Assembly (NCBI RefSeq): GCF_900167435.1
Contig: NZ_FUWS01000012.1
Span: 6,323 to 70,322 of the forward strand
Source: Marinactinospora thermotolerans DSM 45154
GTDB lineage: Bacteria; Actinomycetota; Actinomycetes; Streptosporangiales; Streptosporangiaceae
Direction of reading: 5' to 3'
DNA length: 64,000 bases
A program made the position numbers and the translations under genes. The first letter of the stretch is position 1, and each line of letters begins with the position of its first letter. Positions 16,340 to 25,093 of the stretch are shown piece by piece. Under the pieces are notes generated by a model. It ran no database searches. It was not told where the DNA came from and saw nothing but the letters and a program-made list of their open reading frames with translations.

Positions 16340-16663
16340 CTATTCCTCGCCCTGGGGCGGGAGGGCCGCGACCACGGCGTGGTCCTTGTCGATCTGCCCC
16401 ACCTTGGAGGCGCCGCCCGGCGAACCCAGTTCGTCGAAGAACTCCACGTTCGCCTTGTAGAAGTCCGACCACTGCTCGGGCAGGTCGTCCTCGTAGTAGA
16501 TGGCCTCTACGGGGCACACCGGCTCGCAGGCGCCGCAGTCGACGCACTCGTCCGGGTGGATGTAGAGCATGCGCTTGCCCTCGTAGATGCAGTCGACGGG
16601 GCACTCTTCGATGCACGCCTTGTCGAGCACATCGACGCAGGGCTGCGCGATGACGTAGGTCAC
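16340..16663 (-). CDS. fdxA: Seven-iron ferredoxin
   Basis: A 107-residue ferredoxin with one [3Fe-4S] and one [4Fe-4S] cluster. The cysteines are visible in [17 protein letters not shown] (one C-x7-C spacing typical of 7Fe types) and [12 protein letters not shown]. It carries single electrons, for instance to P450s or other oxidoreductases. The start is placed at GTG 16663 because GAGGAG lies 6 nt before it and the protein then begins [14 protein letters not shown] like known FdxA; the upstream ATG at 16690 adds only AKTEEEYD. Confidence 0.92.
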   Translation of the reverse strand: MTYVIAQPCVDVLDKACIEECPVDCIYEGKRMLYIHPDECVDCGACEPVCPVEAIYYEDDLPEQWSDFYKANVEFFDELGSPGGASKVGQIDKDHAVVAALPPQGEE

Positions 16664-16835
16664 GTCGTACTCCTCTTCGGTCTTCGCCACGCTGACCGCA
16701 TATGGGTGTCTCCGATGTCACATAGCCTGACGTTGCCGGAACGCCGGCAGCGGGTACGCCGAGACCATCTGACACGCGATTCGCTGCTTCCAGTATTGCG
16801 GTGGTCGGGGTGCCGAGACTAATTGGGGGTAACAG

Positions 16836-17084
16836 GTGGGTTTCGTTGCACGGCTCTCCGATTCCGTTACGCCGCAGGACATCGGTCGGCGCGTCACTGT
16901 GCGCATCCAGCTCCCGGACGGGCGCTTCCGGGATATCGTCGGGATGCTGGAGGCCTGGGAGGACGGCCTCATCACCGTCCGCAGGCACGACGACACTGTG
17001 ACCGAGGTCACTGCTGACGACGTGGTCGCGAGCAGGGTCATCCCCCCGTCCCCGCCCCGGCGCCGTCCCCGGACCGGCGCCTGA
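16836..17084 (+). CDS. Small SH3-like protein (Rv0428c N-terminal domain type)
   Basis: An 82-residue protein with the pattern DIGRRVTVRIQLPDGRFRDIVG, then EAWEDGLITVRRHDDTVTEV and a C-terminal ADDVVASRVIPP. This resembles the beta-barrel that precedes the GNAT domain in Rv0428c-like acetyltransferases, here standing alone. GTG at 16836 follows a GGGGG ribosome binding site. It is divergent from fdxA, a common actinobacterial neighbourhood. Function is unknown. Confidence 0.72.
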   Translation: MGFVARLSDSVTPQDIGRRVTVRIQLPDGRFRDIVGMLEAWEDGLITVRRHDDTVTEVTADDVVASRVIPPSPPRRRPRTGA

Positions 17085-17181
17085 GTCCCGCCCGCGAACG
17101 CCGCTCCCCAGCGGCGCCGACCATGATGTGGAGCCGTATCCCCACGCGAACGGCCTGATCTGGAGGTGACGAGGTTCCGTC

Positions 17182-18552
17182 ATGCAGGAGACCGTCGCGT
17201 CCGCCCTCGCGCAGATGGCGCGGCTGGACCCCAAGGCCGCCCGCTCCGCCGAGAGCGCGTTGGAGACCCTCACGGCCGGACGCGGCCTGGAGACACTGAG
17301 CCAGCGCGCCGTCCAGGAGTTCTGCTGGTACGTGCTCCCCCTGCGGTTTCCCACCGAATCCGCCGAGTGGGGGTTCGTCGCCGAGTCTCTCGGCCACCTG
17401 TTCTCCCTCCTGGACCTTCCCCGCTACGCCGAGATCTGCACCTCCGGGCGCACCCGCGACATCCTGTCCGCGCACGCCGCCGGGCACGGCCGCGGCGTGC
17501 TCGCCTACGAACGGAGCATGCGCGCCTCCGGCGTGGAACCCCCCGACCTCGCCGAGCTGACCTGGGGCACGGCGCTGGGCCAGGCCGAGATCGAGGCCTA
17601 CCAGGCGGCGTCGGCCGCCCTGGAACTGAGCATCGCGGCGGGCGAGGTCCGACCCGGCTCGCGCGGCTGGCGCTCCGCGCAGGAACGGCACGCCCGCGCG
17701 TTCCTGACCCGGCCCGACGGGCAGGGACGCAGCCGGCTCGACCGGATCCGCGAGGAGCGGGTCCGCGAATGGCTCTCCTCCCCCTCCCACCCCCACCGCC
17801 GCCGCCTGTGGCCGCTGCTGGACCAGATCACCGTGGGCGCCGAACCCCCGCACGACGCCGCGCGGGCCCTCGCGCCGGTGCAACGGCTGCTCGACTACGC
17901 CGACGACGGGATCGGCCTGACCCAGATCGGCTACATCTCCCCCTCCGTCGTGCGGGAGCTGTGCGGCGAGTTCGCCTGGGAGACCACCCCGTCCTCGCCC
18001 CGCAGCGAGACCGACGTCATGCAGATCATCGCGCTGCACAAGCTGCTGCGCACCATGCGGGCGGTCCGCCGCTGCGGCCGGCGCCTGGTGCTGACCAGAC
18101 GGGGCCGCCAGCTCCACGAGAGCACCGAGGCGCTGTGGCGCGCGGTCGCCGAGAGCGTGCTGTGCACCGACGGGTTCGAACAGGCCGCCACCGAGACCCT
18201 GCTGGGGCTGTTGCTTCTGCGCTCCCCTCGCTCGCGCGGCAGCCACTCGCGCGACGGCAACGTCGACATCGCCGAGGAGGCGCGGCTGGCGCTCGCCGAC
18301 GCCGGCTGGGAACACCCCTCCGGCGACGACGAGACGGACGAGGACTCCCCCGACGGTTCCCGCCGGTGCGGCCGGCGCAGGGTCGAATCGGTGCTGATCA
18401 CGGTGACCTGGCTGCTGGAGACCCTCGGCTGTGTCAGCGGGCACGACCTGCTCGGCGAGGGACGCACCTCCCCGCGGCTGACGAAGGTCGGCCGGGCGTT
18501 CGCGCTCACGGCGATCCACCTCTCGGCCACCTCGCCCCGCGCCTCGCTCTAG
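17182..18552 (+). CDS. Hypothetical protein with winged-helix-like C-terminal half
   Basis: A 456-residue soluble protein I do not recognise as a whole. It is helical in the first half. Around residues 235-320 the pattern LLDYADDGIGLTQIGYISPSVVRELCGEF followed by ALHKLLRTMRAVRRCGRRLVLTRRGRQL resembles the winged-helix module found in actinobacterial relatives of plasmid pRiA4b ORF-3 proteins. An acidic loop (SGDDETDEDSPDG, about 375-390) interrupts the C-terminal part. ATG 17182 lies behind GGAGGTGACGAGG. It may bind nucleic acid, but that is a guess. Confidence 0.7.
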   Translation: MQETVASALAQMARLDPKAARSAESALETLTAGRGLETLSQRAVQEFCWYVLPLRFPTESAEWGFVAESLGHLFSLLDLPRYAEICTSGRTRDILSAHAAGHGRGVLAYERSMRASGVEPPDLAELTWGTALGQAEIEAYQAASAALELSIAAGEVRPGSRGWRSAQERHARAFLTRPDGQGRSRLDRIREERVREWLSSPSHPHRRRLWPLLDQITVGAEPPHDAARALAPVQRLLDYADDGIGLTQIGYISPSVVRELCGEFAWETTPSSPRSETDVMQIIALHKLLRTMRAVRRCGRRLVLTRRGRQLHESTEALWRAVAESVLCTDGFEQAATETLLGLLLLRSPRSRGSHSRDGNVDIAEEARLALADAGWEHPSGDDETDEDSPDGSRRCGRRRVESVLITVTWLLETLGCVSGHDLLGEGRTSPRLTKVGRAFALTAIHLSATSPRASL

Positions 18553-18672
18553 CCCGGCGCGGCGAACGGTCACCCGGTACCGAGACGGGGAGACGACCCC
18601 CTAGCCTTGCAGGTGAGCCGCGGACGCCCTCGTCCGCGCCGACACCAGGCGACCACCACCAGCAGGAGCAGC

Positions 18673-19608
18673 ATGTCCACGCCCGATCCGGAGCAGCGCG
18701 ACGAGCCGGCGCAGACGTCCGGGGACGCGACCGCGCCGAACGCGGCCGGCGCCGAGTCCGCCTCCGCCGGAGCGGCCACACCGGCCGAAGCGTCCTCGCC
18801 CGTCCAGCCCGAGGGGGAGCGGCCGTCCCGCTCCATCGTGGACGTCCTGCCCAGCCCGGTGTTCGTCCTGCTCGTCGGTTTGACCGCGCTGGCCGGCTGG
18901 CTGTCGTGGACCCGCGGCGAGGAGGACTGGTTCACCGGCTCCCAGGTCTACGCGCCGTTCGTGTTCATCCTCGGCGGCTGGATCGTGTCGATCGCGGTAC
19001 ACGAGTTCGCCCACGCGGCGCTGGCCTACGCGCTCGGCGAGCGCTCGCTGCGCGGCAGCGCCCGCCTGCGCCTCAACCCGTTCGCCTACCGTGACGGGTT
19101 CGCCGGGTGGGTCCTCCCCCTCGTCTACCTGTTCTTCGGCGGGTTCGGCCTGACCGGCCCGGCCGTCCACCCGGAACGGCCCGCCGTCACCGGGCGGGTG
19201 CGCCGCAGCGTCATCGCCCTTGGCGGCATCGCCGCCAACCTCCTGATCGCCGTTGTCCTGGCGGTCGTGGTGAAGGCGCTGATCCCCGAGGGGTCGGTGA
19301 CCAACAACTGGATGATCGTCGGCCTGATCTACCTGTGCTTCCTCAACGTCACCTCGGCGTTGGTCAACGTGCTGCCGATCCCCGGCCTCGACGGGTTCGA
19401 CGCGATCGCCCCGTACCTGCCCGGGCGCCTGGGCCGGCGCTCGCTCACCACCGCGGTCTTCGGCTCGGTGGTGGTGTTCGCGATCCTGTGGTTCCCGCAG
19501 GTCAACACCGTCTTCCTGAACGCCGTCCACGCCCTGCTCGGACTCGTGGGGATGAACGAGGAGTACTTCGCGTTCGGTGACCTGCTGTTCCGGTTCTGGG
19601 TGAGCTGA
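18673..19608 (+). CDS. Site-2 protease family (M50) membrane metalloprotease
   Basis: A 311-residue intramembrane protease. After a low-complexity Ala/Pro head of about 55 residues come several membrane helices. The zinc motif HEFAHAALAY is at about residues 110-119 (HExxH), and LPIPGLDGFDAIAPY near 235-250 supplies the third ligand (LDG). This is the minimal Rip2/3-like form without a PDZ domain. M50 enzymes cleave transmembrane anti-sigma factors, but no link to the sigE locus is visible here. The start at ATG 18673 follows AGGAG at proper spacing; the open frame before it is non-coding. Confidence 0.85.
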   Translation: MSTPDPEQRDEPAQTSGDATAPNAAGAESASAGAATPAEASSPVQPEGERPSRSIVDVLPSPVFVLLVGLTALAGWLSWTRGEEDWFTGSQVYAPFVFILGGWIVSIAVHEFAHAALAYALGERSLRGSARLRLNPFAYRDGFAGWVLPLVYLFFGGFGLTGPAVHPERPAVTGRVRRSVIALGGIAANLLIAVVLAVVVKALIPEGSVTNNWMIVGLIYLCFLNVTSALVNVLPIPGLDGFDAIAPYLPGRLGRRSLTTAVFGSVVVFAILWFPQVNTVFLNAVHALLGLVGMNEEYFAFGDLLFRFWVS

Positions 19609-19618
19609 CCTCGCCGGG

Positions 19619-20062
19619 TCAGCCCCGGGGCGGGGTCAGCACGGTCGCCACCACCACGGCGGCGATGCCGCCGAAGACGAACCCGTAGTTGATCGTCGCC
19701 GAGGTCAGCACGACGTCACCGCCGGAGGACCAGCCGATCAGGGCGAAACTCGCGGCGACCCACCCCGCCGCGGGGAACCCGGCGCCCGGCCGGCCCAGCT
19801 CGCGTCCGGCGAGCCGGCAGGCCAGGAACAGCAGCAGCAGGAACGCGACGAGCCCGGACACCGCCACCACCGTGCCGGCCGTGCCCGTCTGCGACAGCCA
19901 CGCCAGCCACCCCTGGGCGATCCCCGCGACGATTCCCGCCACGAACCCCAGGACCAGCAGCGCCGCGTAACTGGCCATGACGATGGCGTCGGGCAGGAGG
20001 CGGGGGCCGGGTGAGGCGCCGTCCTGACTGCGCGACGCCGGCCGGGATGCGGAAGCGGACAT
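19619..20062 (-). CDS. DUF6113 family membrane protein
   Basis: A 147-residue protein with about four membrane helices (residues about 28-50, 56-78, 95-115 and 120-142). The sequence and its position just downstream of mshB match the DUF6113 family found in this place in many actinobacteria. No function is known. The start ATG 20062 was chosen because the longer open frame runs into mshB and has no membrane or family character. Confidence 0.72.
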   Translation of the reverse strand: MSASASRPASRSQDGASPGPRLLPDAIVMASYAALLVLGFVAGIVAGIAQGWLAWLSQTGTAGTVVAVSGLVAFLLLLFLACRLAGRELGRPGAGFPAAGWVAASFALIGWSSGGDVVLTSATINYGFVFGGIAAVVVATVLTPPRG

Positions 20063-20129
20063 GTCCGCAGCGTATCGGCTCACCGGTCGCACCGTACGGG
20101 CGGGAGCGCGACCGGCCGCGGCCCGCCGG

Positions 20130-20990
20130 TCAGGCGAACAGGTCGGTCTCGAAACCGTCGGGGCCACGGCGCGGCGCTGGGCCGCGCAGCAGCGAGAAGT
20201 ACTCCACCGCGTCGATCTCCTGGGCGATGTCGTTGGACAGCGCGAACCGCTCCCCGGCCACGGTGATCTGGGTGGCGTGCTCCCGCATGGCCAGGGCCTT
20301 GGCCGCCCAGTGCGCCGTGGCGTCGATACGGGTGGTGACGGCCCCGTCGGGGGTTCCCGGGGCGATGTCCCCGATCCCGGCCGGCGCGGTGAACGGTCCC
20401 GGGTCCTCCTGGAGCCGGGCGACGGCCGCGGCGAGCACCGAGCGGGGCTGGGCGATGGCGTAGAGCTTGCGGGTCTGCCAGGGGGTTCCCGGCAGGGAGC
20501 GGTCGGCGGCCATGGCGAACGCCCGCAGGGCCACCCGGTGGGCCTGGATGTGGTCGGGATGGCCGTAGCCGCCATTGTCGTCGTAGGTGACCATGACGTG
20601 CGGCCGGACCTCGCGCACGATCGTCGCGAGTTCGCGCGCGGCCTCCTCGACGTCGGCCCGCCAGAAGCAGTCGGGGTCGTCGTTGGTGGCGGCGCCCATC
20701 ATGCCGGAGTCGCGGTAGCGGCCGGCCCCGCCGAGGAAGCGGTGGTCGCCCACCCCCAACGCGGCGCACGCCCGTTCCAGTTCGCCGATGCGGTACTCGC
20801 CCAGTCCGCCCTCGCGGTCGGCGGCCAGGTGAGCGAGCTCGGGCGGGATGACCTCGCCCTGCTCGCCGAGCGTGCAGGTGACCAGGGTGACCTCGGCGCC
20901 CTCCGCCGCGTATTTGGCCATGGTCGCCCCGGTGACGATGGACTCGTCGTCGGGGTGGGCATGAACCAGGAGCAAGCGGCGATCCGTCAT
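20130..20990 (-). CDS. mshB: Mycothiol biosynthesis deacetylase MshB
   Basis: A 286-residue zinc deacetylase that converts GlcNAc-inositol to GlcN-inositol in mycothiol synthesis. Zinc motifs are HAHPDDESI near residues 11-19 (AHPDDE) and the later HPDHIQAH (about residue 144-151). Length and start ([16 protein letters not shown]) agree with the family. Mycothiol genes are restricted to actinobacteria, so this is also a taxonomic marker for the window. Confidence 0.92.
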   Translation of the reverse strand: MTDRRLLLVHAHPDDESIVTGATMAKYAAEGAEVTLVTCTLGEQGEVIPPELAHLAADREGGLGEYRIGELERACAALGVGDHRFLGGAGRYRDSGMMGAATNDDPDCFWRADVEEAARELATIVREVRPHVMVTYDDNGGYGHPDHIQAHRVALRAFAMAADRSLPGTPWQTRKLYAIAQPRSVLAAAVARLQEDPGPFTAPAGIGDIAPGTPDGAVTTRIDATAHWAAKALAMREHATQITVAGERFALSNDIAQEIDAVEYFSLLRGPAPRRGPDGFETDLFA

Positions 20991-21099
20991 ATGCGGGACG
21001 ATACCCGTGCGCCGGCCGGGGTAGTCCACGCCGTTACCGGTGTGACCCGCGCCGCCCCGCCGTCACGCGCCGCCACGCGCGCGCTGCCACAATCGGCTC

Positions 21100-23268
21100 A
21101 TGAGTTTCCCACGGCAACAGGCCCGGACCCGGCGGTTCTCCCTCGGTGTGCCCCGGGCCTTCCAGATCTCTCCGGACGGTCGGCGCGTCACCTTCCTGCG
21201 TGGCAGGCACGGCCTGGATCCCGCGACGTGCCTGTGGCTCCTGGATCTGGACAGCGGCCGGGAACGGGTCGTGGCCGACCCCCGCGAGCTCGGCCGCACC
21301 GACGAGGACCTTCCCCCCGAGGAGCGCGCGCGCCGCGAGCGGCTGCGCGAGACCGGCGGCGGCGTCGTCTCCTACACCGTCGACGACGGGCTCACCCGCG
21401 CCGCCTTCACCCTGTCCGGGCGGTTGTACCACGTCGACCTGGTGGGAGACGGGGCGACCGCGCGCGAGCTCCCCGTCACCGGCCCGGTCGTCGACCCCGT
21501 GATCGACCCGCGCGGGGAGGCGGTGGCCTACGTCAGCGGCGGCGCGATCCACGTCGTCACCATCGCCGACGGGAACGTGCGAACGCTCACCGGCCCCGAG
21601 GGGGAGGGGGTGACCTGGGGACTGGCCGAGTTCATCGCCGCCGAGGAGATGGGCCGCTACCGGGGCATGTGGTGGGCCCCTGACGGCTCGGCGCTGCTGG
21701 CCGCCCGGGTGGACGACTCCCCGGTCGCGCGCTGGCACATCGGCGACCCCGCCCACCCCGAGACCGCCCCGCAGGTCATGGCCTATCCGGCGGCCGGGAC
21801 CGCCAACGCCGAGGTGCGCCTGGCCGTCCTGCCGCTCGGGGAGAGCGCGGAGGGGCCGGCCAAGCCGGCCTGGATCGACTGGGACCGCGAGGCGCTGCCC
21901 TACCTGGTGACGGCCGGGTGGACGACCGGACCCGACGGGACGCCGACCGTCGTGTTCACCGCGCAAAGCCGTGACCAGCGGTCCATGACCGTGTTCAGCG
22001 CGGACCCCGCCACCGGTCTGGTGTTCGACCTGCTGTCGGAGGACGACGACACGTGGGTGGAGATCATGCCGGGCGTCCCCGCCTTCACCGCCGGGGGCGA
22101 CCTGGTGTGGATCGGGGCCCGCGGCGAGGACCGCGAACGCCACCTGTACGTCGCGGGGCGCGCCGTGGAGGGCAGGGGCCACTACGTCCGCGGCCTGGTC
22201 GACGTCGACGGCGGCCTGCTGCTGTACAGCGGGTCGGTGGCGGGGTCGCCCGGCGACGTCGGGCTGTGGCTGTTGGACGTCACCGAGGGCGGGGCGCTGC
22301 CCGTGGAGTTCCCCGGCGCGTCGACCGGCGGCGTCCACTCGGGCCGGTTGCGCGGCGGGACGCTGGTCCTCCAGCGTCGCGACCTGGAGAACGACGGGGT
22401 GCGCACGGTGGCGATCCGCGAGGCGGCCTCCGAGACCCGTCGCTCGGTCACCCCGATCGACAGCTTCGCCGAGACACCCGACCTGCCGGCCCCCCGGGTG
22501 CGGATGTGGGCGGCCGGGGAGCGTCGCATCCCCTCCGCGCTGCTGCTGCCCTCGTGGTACGAGTCGGGGTCGGGGCCGCTGCCCGTGCTGATGGACCCCT
22601 ACGGTGGTCCGCACGCCCAGCGGGTGCTGCGCGCCCGTGGCGCCTACCTGACGTCGCAGTGGTTCGCCGAGCAGGGGTTCGCGGTGCTCGTGGCCGACGG
22701 CCGGGGGACCCCCGGTATCGGGTTGGAGTGGGAGCAGGCGATCTCCGGTGACCTGGCCTCGGCGGTTCTGGAGGACCAGGTGGCGGCGTTGCACGACGCC
22801 GCGGCCCGCTCGGAGGACCTGGACCTGGATCGGGTCGCCATTCGCGGCTGGTCGTTCGGCGGGTACCTGGCCGCGCTGGCCGTGCTGCGCCGTCCGGACG
22901 TCTTCCACGCGGCCGTCGCCGGCGCGCCGGTCACCGACTGGCGGCTGTACGACACCCACTACACCGAGCGTTACCTGGGACTCCCCCAGGAACGACCGGA
23001 CGCCTACGCGGCCAGCTCCCTGCTGGGGGACGCGCCGAACCTGCGCCGCCCGCTGATGCTGATCCACGGGCTGGCCGACGACAACGTGGCCTTCGCCCAC
23101 TCCCAGCGATTGTCGTCGGCGCTCCTGGCGGCGGGCCGGCCGCACACGGTGTTGCCGCTGTCGGGGATCACGCACATGCCGACCGAGGAGTCCACCGCCG
23201 AGAATCTGCTGTTGCTCCAGGTGGAGTTCCTGCGTGAGGCGCTGCGCGGGGAGGGCTCCGGCTCCTGA
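21100..23268 (+). CDS. S9 family peptidase (dipeptidyl peptidase IV-like)
   Basis: A 722-residue serine peptidase: an N-terminal beta-propeller (DPPIV_N-like, about 40-440) and an alpha/beta hydrolase domain (about 480-720). The nucleophile is Ser585 in GWSFGGYLA; Asp in GLADDNVAFAHSQ (near 660) and His in GITHMPTEES (near 690) complete the triad. The pair of Glu in AEFIAAEEMGRYRG (about 175-188) corresponds to the DPPIV double-Glu motif that binds the substrate N-terminus. It has no signal peptide and is likely cytosolic. A long hairpin follows the stop. Confidence 0.9.
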   Translation: MSFPRQQARTRRFSLGVPRAFQISPDGRRVTFLRGRHGLDPATCLWLLDLDSGRERVVADPRELGRTDEDLPPEERARRERLRETGGGVVSYTVDDGLTRAAFTLSGRLYHVDLVGDGATARELPVTGPVVDPVIDPRGEAVAYVSGGAIHVVTIADGNVRTLTGPEGEGVTWGLAEFIAAEEMGRYRGMWWAPDGSALLAARVDDSPVARWHIGDPAHPETAPQVMAYPAAGTANAEVRLAVLPLGESAEGPAKPAWIDWDREALPYLVTAGWTTGPDGTPTVVFTAQSRDQRSMTVFSADPATGLVFDLLSEDDDTWVEIMPGVPAFTAGGDLVWIGARGEDRERHLYVAGRAVEGRGHYVRGLVDVDGGLLLYSGSVAGSPGDVGLWLLDVTEGGALPVEFPGASTGGVHSGRLRGGTLVLQRRDLENDGVRTVAIREAASETRRSVTPIDSFAETPDLPAPRVRMWAAGERRIPSALLLPSWYESGSGPLPVLMDPYGGPHAQRVLRARGAYLTSQWFAEQGFAVLVADGRGTPGIGLEWEQAISGDLASAVLEDQVAALHDAAARSEDLDLDRVAIRGWSFGGYLAALAVLRRPDVFHAAVAGAPVTDWRLYDTHYTERYLGLPQERPDAYAASSLLGDAPNLRRPLMLIHGLADDNVAFAHSQRLSSALLAAGRPHTVLPLSGITHMPTEESTAENLLLLQVEFLREALRGEGSGS

Positions 23269-23283
23269 CGAAAGGCCGCGGAC

Positions 23284-23332
23284 AATGTCGCGGGGGGAAT
23301 GCCGGATCTGGCATTCCCCCCCCCGCGACATT
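23284..23332 (+). terminator. Long hairpin terminator after the S9 peptidase
   Basis: Left arm 23284-23303 pairs with right arm 23310-23332 over 20 bp around a 6-nt loop; the right arm has nine C against six G on the left, leaving a 3-nt bulge. It lies 15 nt after the stop codon. Confidence 0.75.
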
Positions 23333-23706
23333 TCGCTCTACCCGGGCGTCCGGGAGGCACCCCTCAGGACTGGCCGGATCCGGCCAGCGCTTCCCTCTTG
23401 CTCTTTCGTGCCGCTTCTCCCCGGGCGTTGGAGACGACCGGTCAACTTCGGTGTTTACAGATTCGTCATCTGAGCGGATGTCCCCGCATTCCGGCCTCTG
23501 AAGATCATCATTACATGTCGGGATTTTTCTCTTTGTGTTGGGTCTATTGCGAAGCGTTCCGATGACTTATCGTTTCCAATCGTTTACCGAGTGTCCGGTG
23601 AACACCGCTGGTCATCGCCCCACAAGGGCGGCGCCAGCGGGGATTCGCGTCGAGTCCCCGCTCGTTGACGCGGATCCGCCCTGGTCATCCAGAGAAAGGG
23701 CTGGAA
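23333..23706 (+). other. Upstream region of the secreted protease
   Basis: A 374-bp gap with no credible gene. It contains an 18-bp perfect palindrome, CTGGCCGGATCCGGCCAG, at 23370-23387, and from about 23450 to 23600 a stretch with lower GC that probably carries the protease promoter. TTGCGA near 23548 is a possible -35 element, but no -10 is clear. Confidence 0.4.
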
Positions 23707-24852
23707 GTGAAGAAGTCCCCCGTGTTCCGTGCGCTGGGCGGTAGCGTCCTGGCGTTCGGCCTGGTGCTCACCGCGGTCCCCGCCGCGAGCGCCGCCCCGG
23801 CACCCGCCGCCCCCGCCGCACCGGCCGCCCCCGCCGCCACCCAGGCGGAGGCGCTGGAGCGTGACCTCGGCCTGTCCTCCACCGAGGCCGCCGAGATCAC
23901 CGCGAAGCAGGAGAACGCCGTCAAGGTCGAAGAGGAGCTGCGCGCGTCGCTCGGCGACGACTTCGGCGGCAGTGTCTTCGACGTCCAGACCGGGAAGCTG
24001 ACGGTCTCGGTCACCGACGAATCCGCCGCGGCCGAGGTTCGCGAAGCCGGGGCCACCCCCCGGGTCGTCGAGTTCGGCGAGAAGGAGCTCGACTCCATCG
24101 TCTCCGACCTCAACTCCGAGGAGACCACGGCCGACGCCGCGGTCACCGGCTGGTACACCGACGCCGCGGCCGACGCCGTGGTGATCACCGTGGAGAAGGG
24201 CCAGGAGGCCGCGGCCGAGGAACTGGTCGCCGCCGCCGGGGTCTCCGCCGACGCGGTGCAGATCAAGGAGACCACCGAGGAGCCCCGCACCTACGCCGAC
24301 ATCATCGGCGGCAACAAGAACAGCCTGAACGCCGCCGGCACGAGCTACTGCTCCGTCGGCTTCGCCGTCCAGGGTGGTTTCGCCACCGCCGGCCACTGCG
24401 GCAGCGTCGGCGCGACGAGCTACTCCCCGGCCGGGACGTTCGCCGGTTCGATCTTCCCCAGCCGCGACATGGGCTGGGTCCGGACGACCAGCGCCTGGGT
24501 TCCGCGTCCCTACGTCAACAACTACTCCGGCGGCACGGTGACCGTCCGCGGCTCGCAGGAGGCCGCGATCGGCGCCTCCGTCTGCCGCTCCGGTGCCACC
24601 ACCGGCTGGCGCTGCGGTGTCATCCAGTCCAAGAACCAGACCGTCCGCTACGCCCAGGGCGCGGTCTACGGCCTGACCCGGACCACCGCCTGCGCCGAGC
24701 CCGGCGACTCCGGCGGCTCCTGGCTGAGCGGCAACCAGGCGCAGGGCGTCACCTCCGGTGGTTCGGGCAACTGCCGGACCGGCGGGACCACCTACTTCCA
24801 GCCCATCAACCCGATCCTCAGCCAGTGGGGCCTGACCCTGGTCACCGGCTGA
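23707..24852 (+). CDS. Secreted S1 serine protease, streptogrisin/NAPase-like preproenzyme
   Basis: A 381-residue secreted protease with three parts: signal peptide (residues 1-about 30, ending ASAA), a pro-region of about 165 residues, and a mature chymotrypsin-like domain beginning near ADIIGG (residue 197). The triad is His230 (TAGHCG), Asp254 (SRDMGW) and Ser335 (PGDSGGS). Six cysteines in the mature part fit three disulfides. CRSGATTGWRCG and TSGGSGNCRTGGTT closely resemble Nocardiopsis NAPase and streptogrisins. The start GTG 23707 follows AGAAAGG; the open frame before it lacks signal-peptide character. Two hairpins follow the gene. Confidence 0.93.
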   Translation: MKKSPVFRALGGSVLAFGLVLTAVPAASAAPAPAAPAAPAAPAATQAEALERDLGLSSTEAAEITAKQENAVKVEEELRASLGDDFGGSVFDVQTGKLTVSVTDESAAAEVREAGATPRVVEFGEKELDSIVSDLNSEETTADAAVTGWYTDAAADAVVITVEKGQEAAAEELVAAAGVSADAVQIKETTEEPRTYADIIGGNKNSLNAAGTSYCSVGFAVQGGFATAGHCGSVGATSYSPAGTFAGSIFPSRDMGWVRTTSAWVPRPYVNNYSGGTVTVRGSQEAAIGASVCRSGATTGWRCGVIQSKNQTVRYAQGAVYGLTRTTACAEPGDSGGSWLSGNQAQGVTSGGSGNCRTGGTTYFQPINPILSQWGLTLVTG

Positions 24853-24897
24853 CCTCCCCTCGGGTGAGCCTCCGCGCTCCCCGATGACCGAGTAGGG

Positions 24898-24929
24898 GTT
24901 CCCCGGCGTCGCTCGCGGCGCCGGGGAAC
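24898..24929 (+). terminator. First terminator of the secreted protease
   Basis: GTTCCCCGGCG (24898-24908) and CGCCGGGGAAC (24919-24929) form an 11-bp perfect stem with a 10-nt loop, 46 nt after the stop. Confidence 0.75.
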
Positions 24930-24950
24930 GCGCGTCCCCGGCCACACGCC

Positions 24951-24988
24951 ACCGACCGGTACCTCTCCCCATCCCCGTACCGGTCGGT
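24951..24988 (+). terminator. Second hairpin after the secreted protease
   Basis: ACCGACCGGTAC (24951-24962) and GTACCGGTCGGT (24977-24988) form a 12-bp perfect stem with a 14-nt loop. It could be a backup terminator. Confidence 0.6.
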
Positions 24989-25001
24989 CTCTCATGTCCA
25001 C

Positions 25002-25020
25002 TGTCTCATTATGCGGGACA
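25002..25020 (+). promoter_or_regulatory. Candidate operator upstream of the MHS transporter
   Basis: TGTCTCATTATGCGGGACA is a near-palindrome (outer TGTC/GACA arms, one mismatch further in) about 75 bp before the transporter start. The layout resembles sites of IclR- or GntR-type repressors, but no such regulator is encoded next to it. Seen by eye. Confidence 0.35.
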
Positions 25021-25093
25021 GGCATCTCATGCACCGGTTCTCCTGCCGTACCCTGAAGCGGTCAAACAGCAATAAACCGGAGGTAGTGGCACC

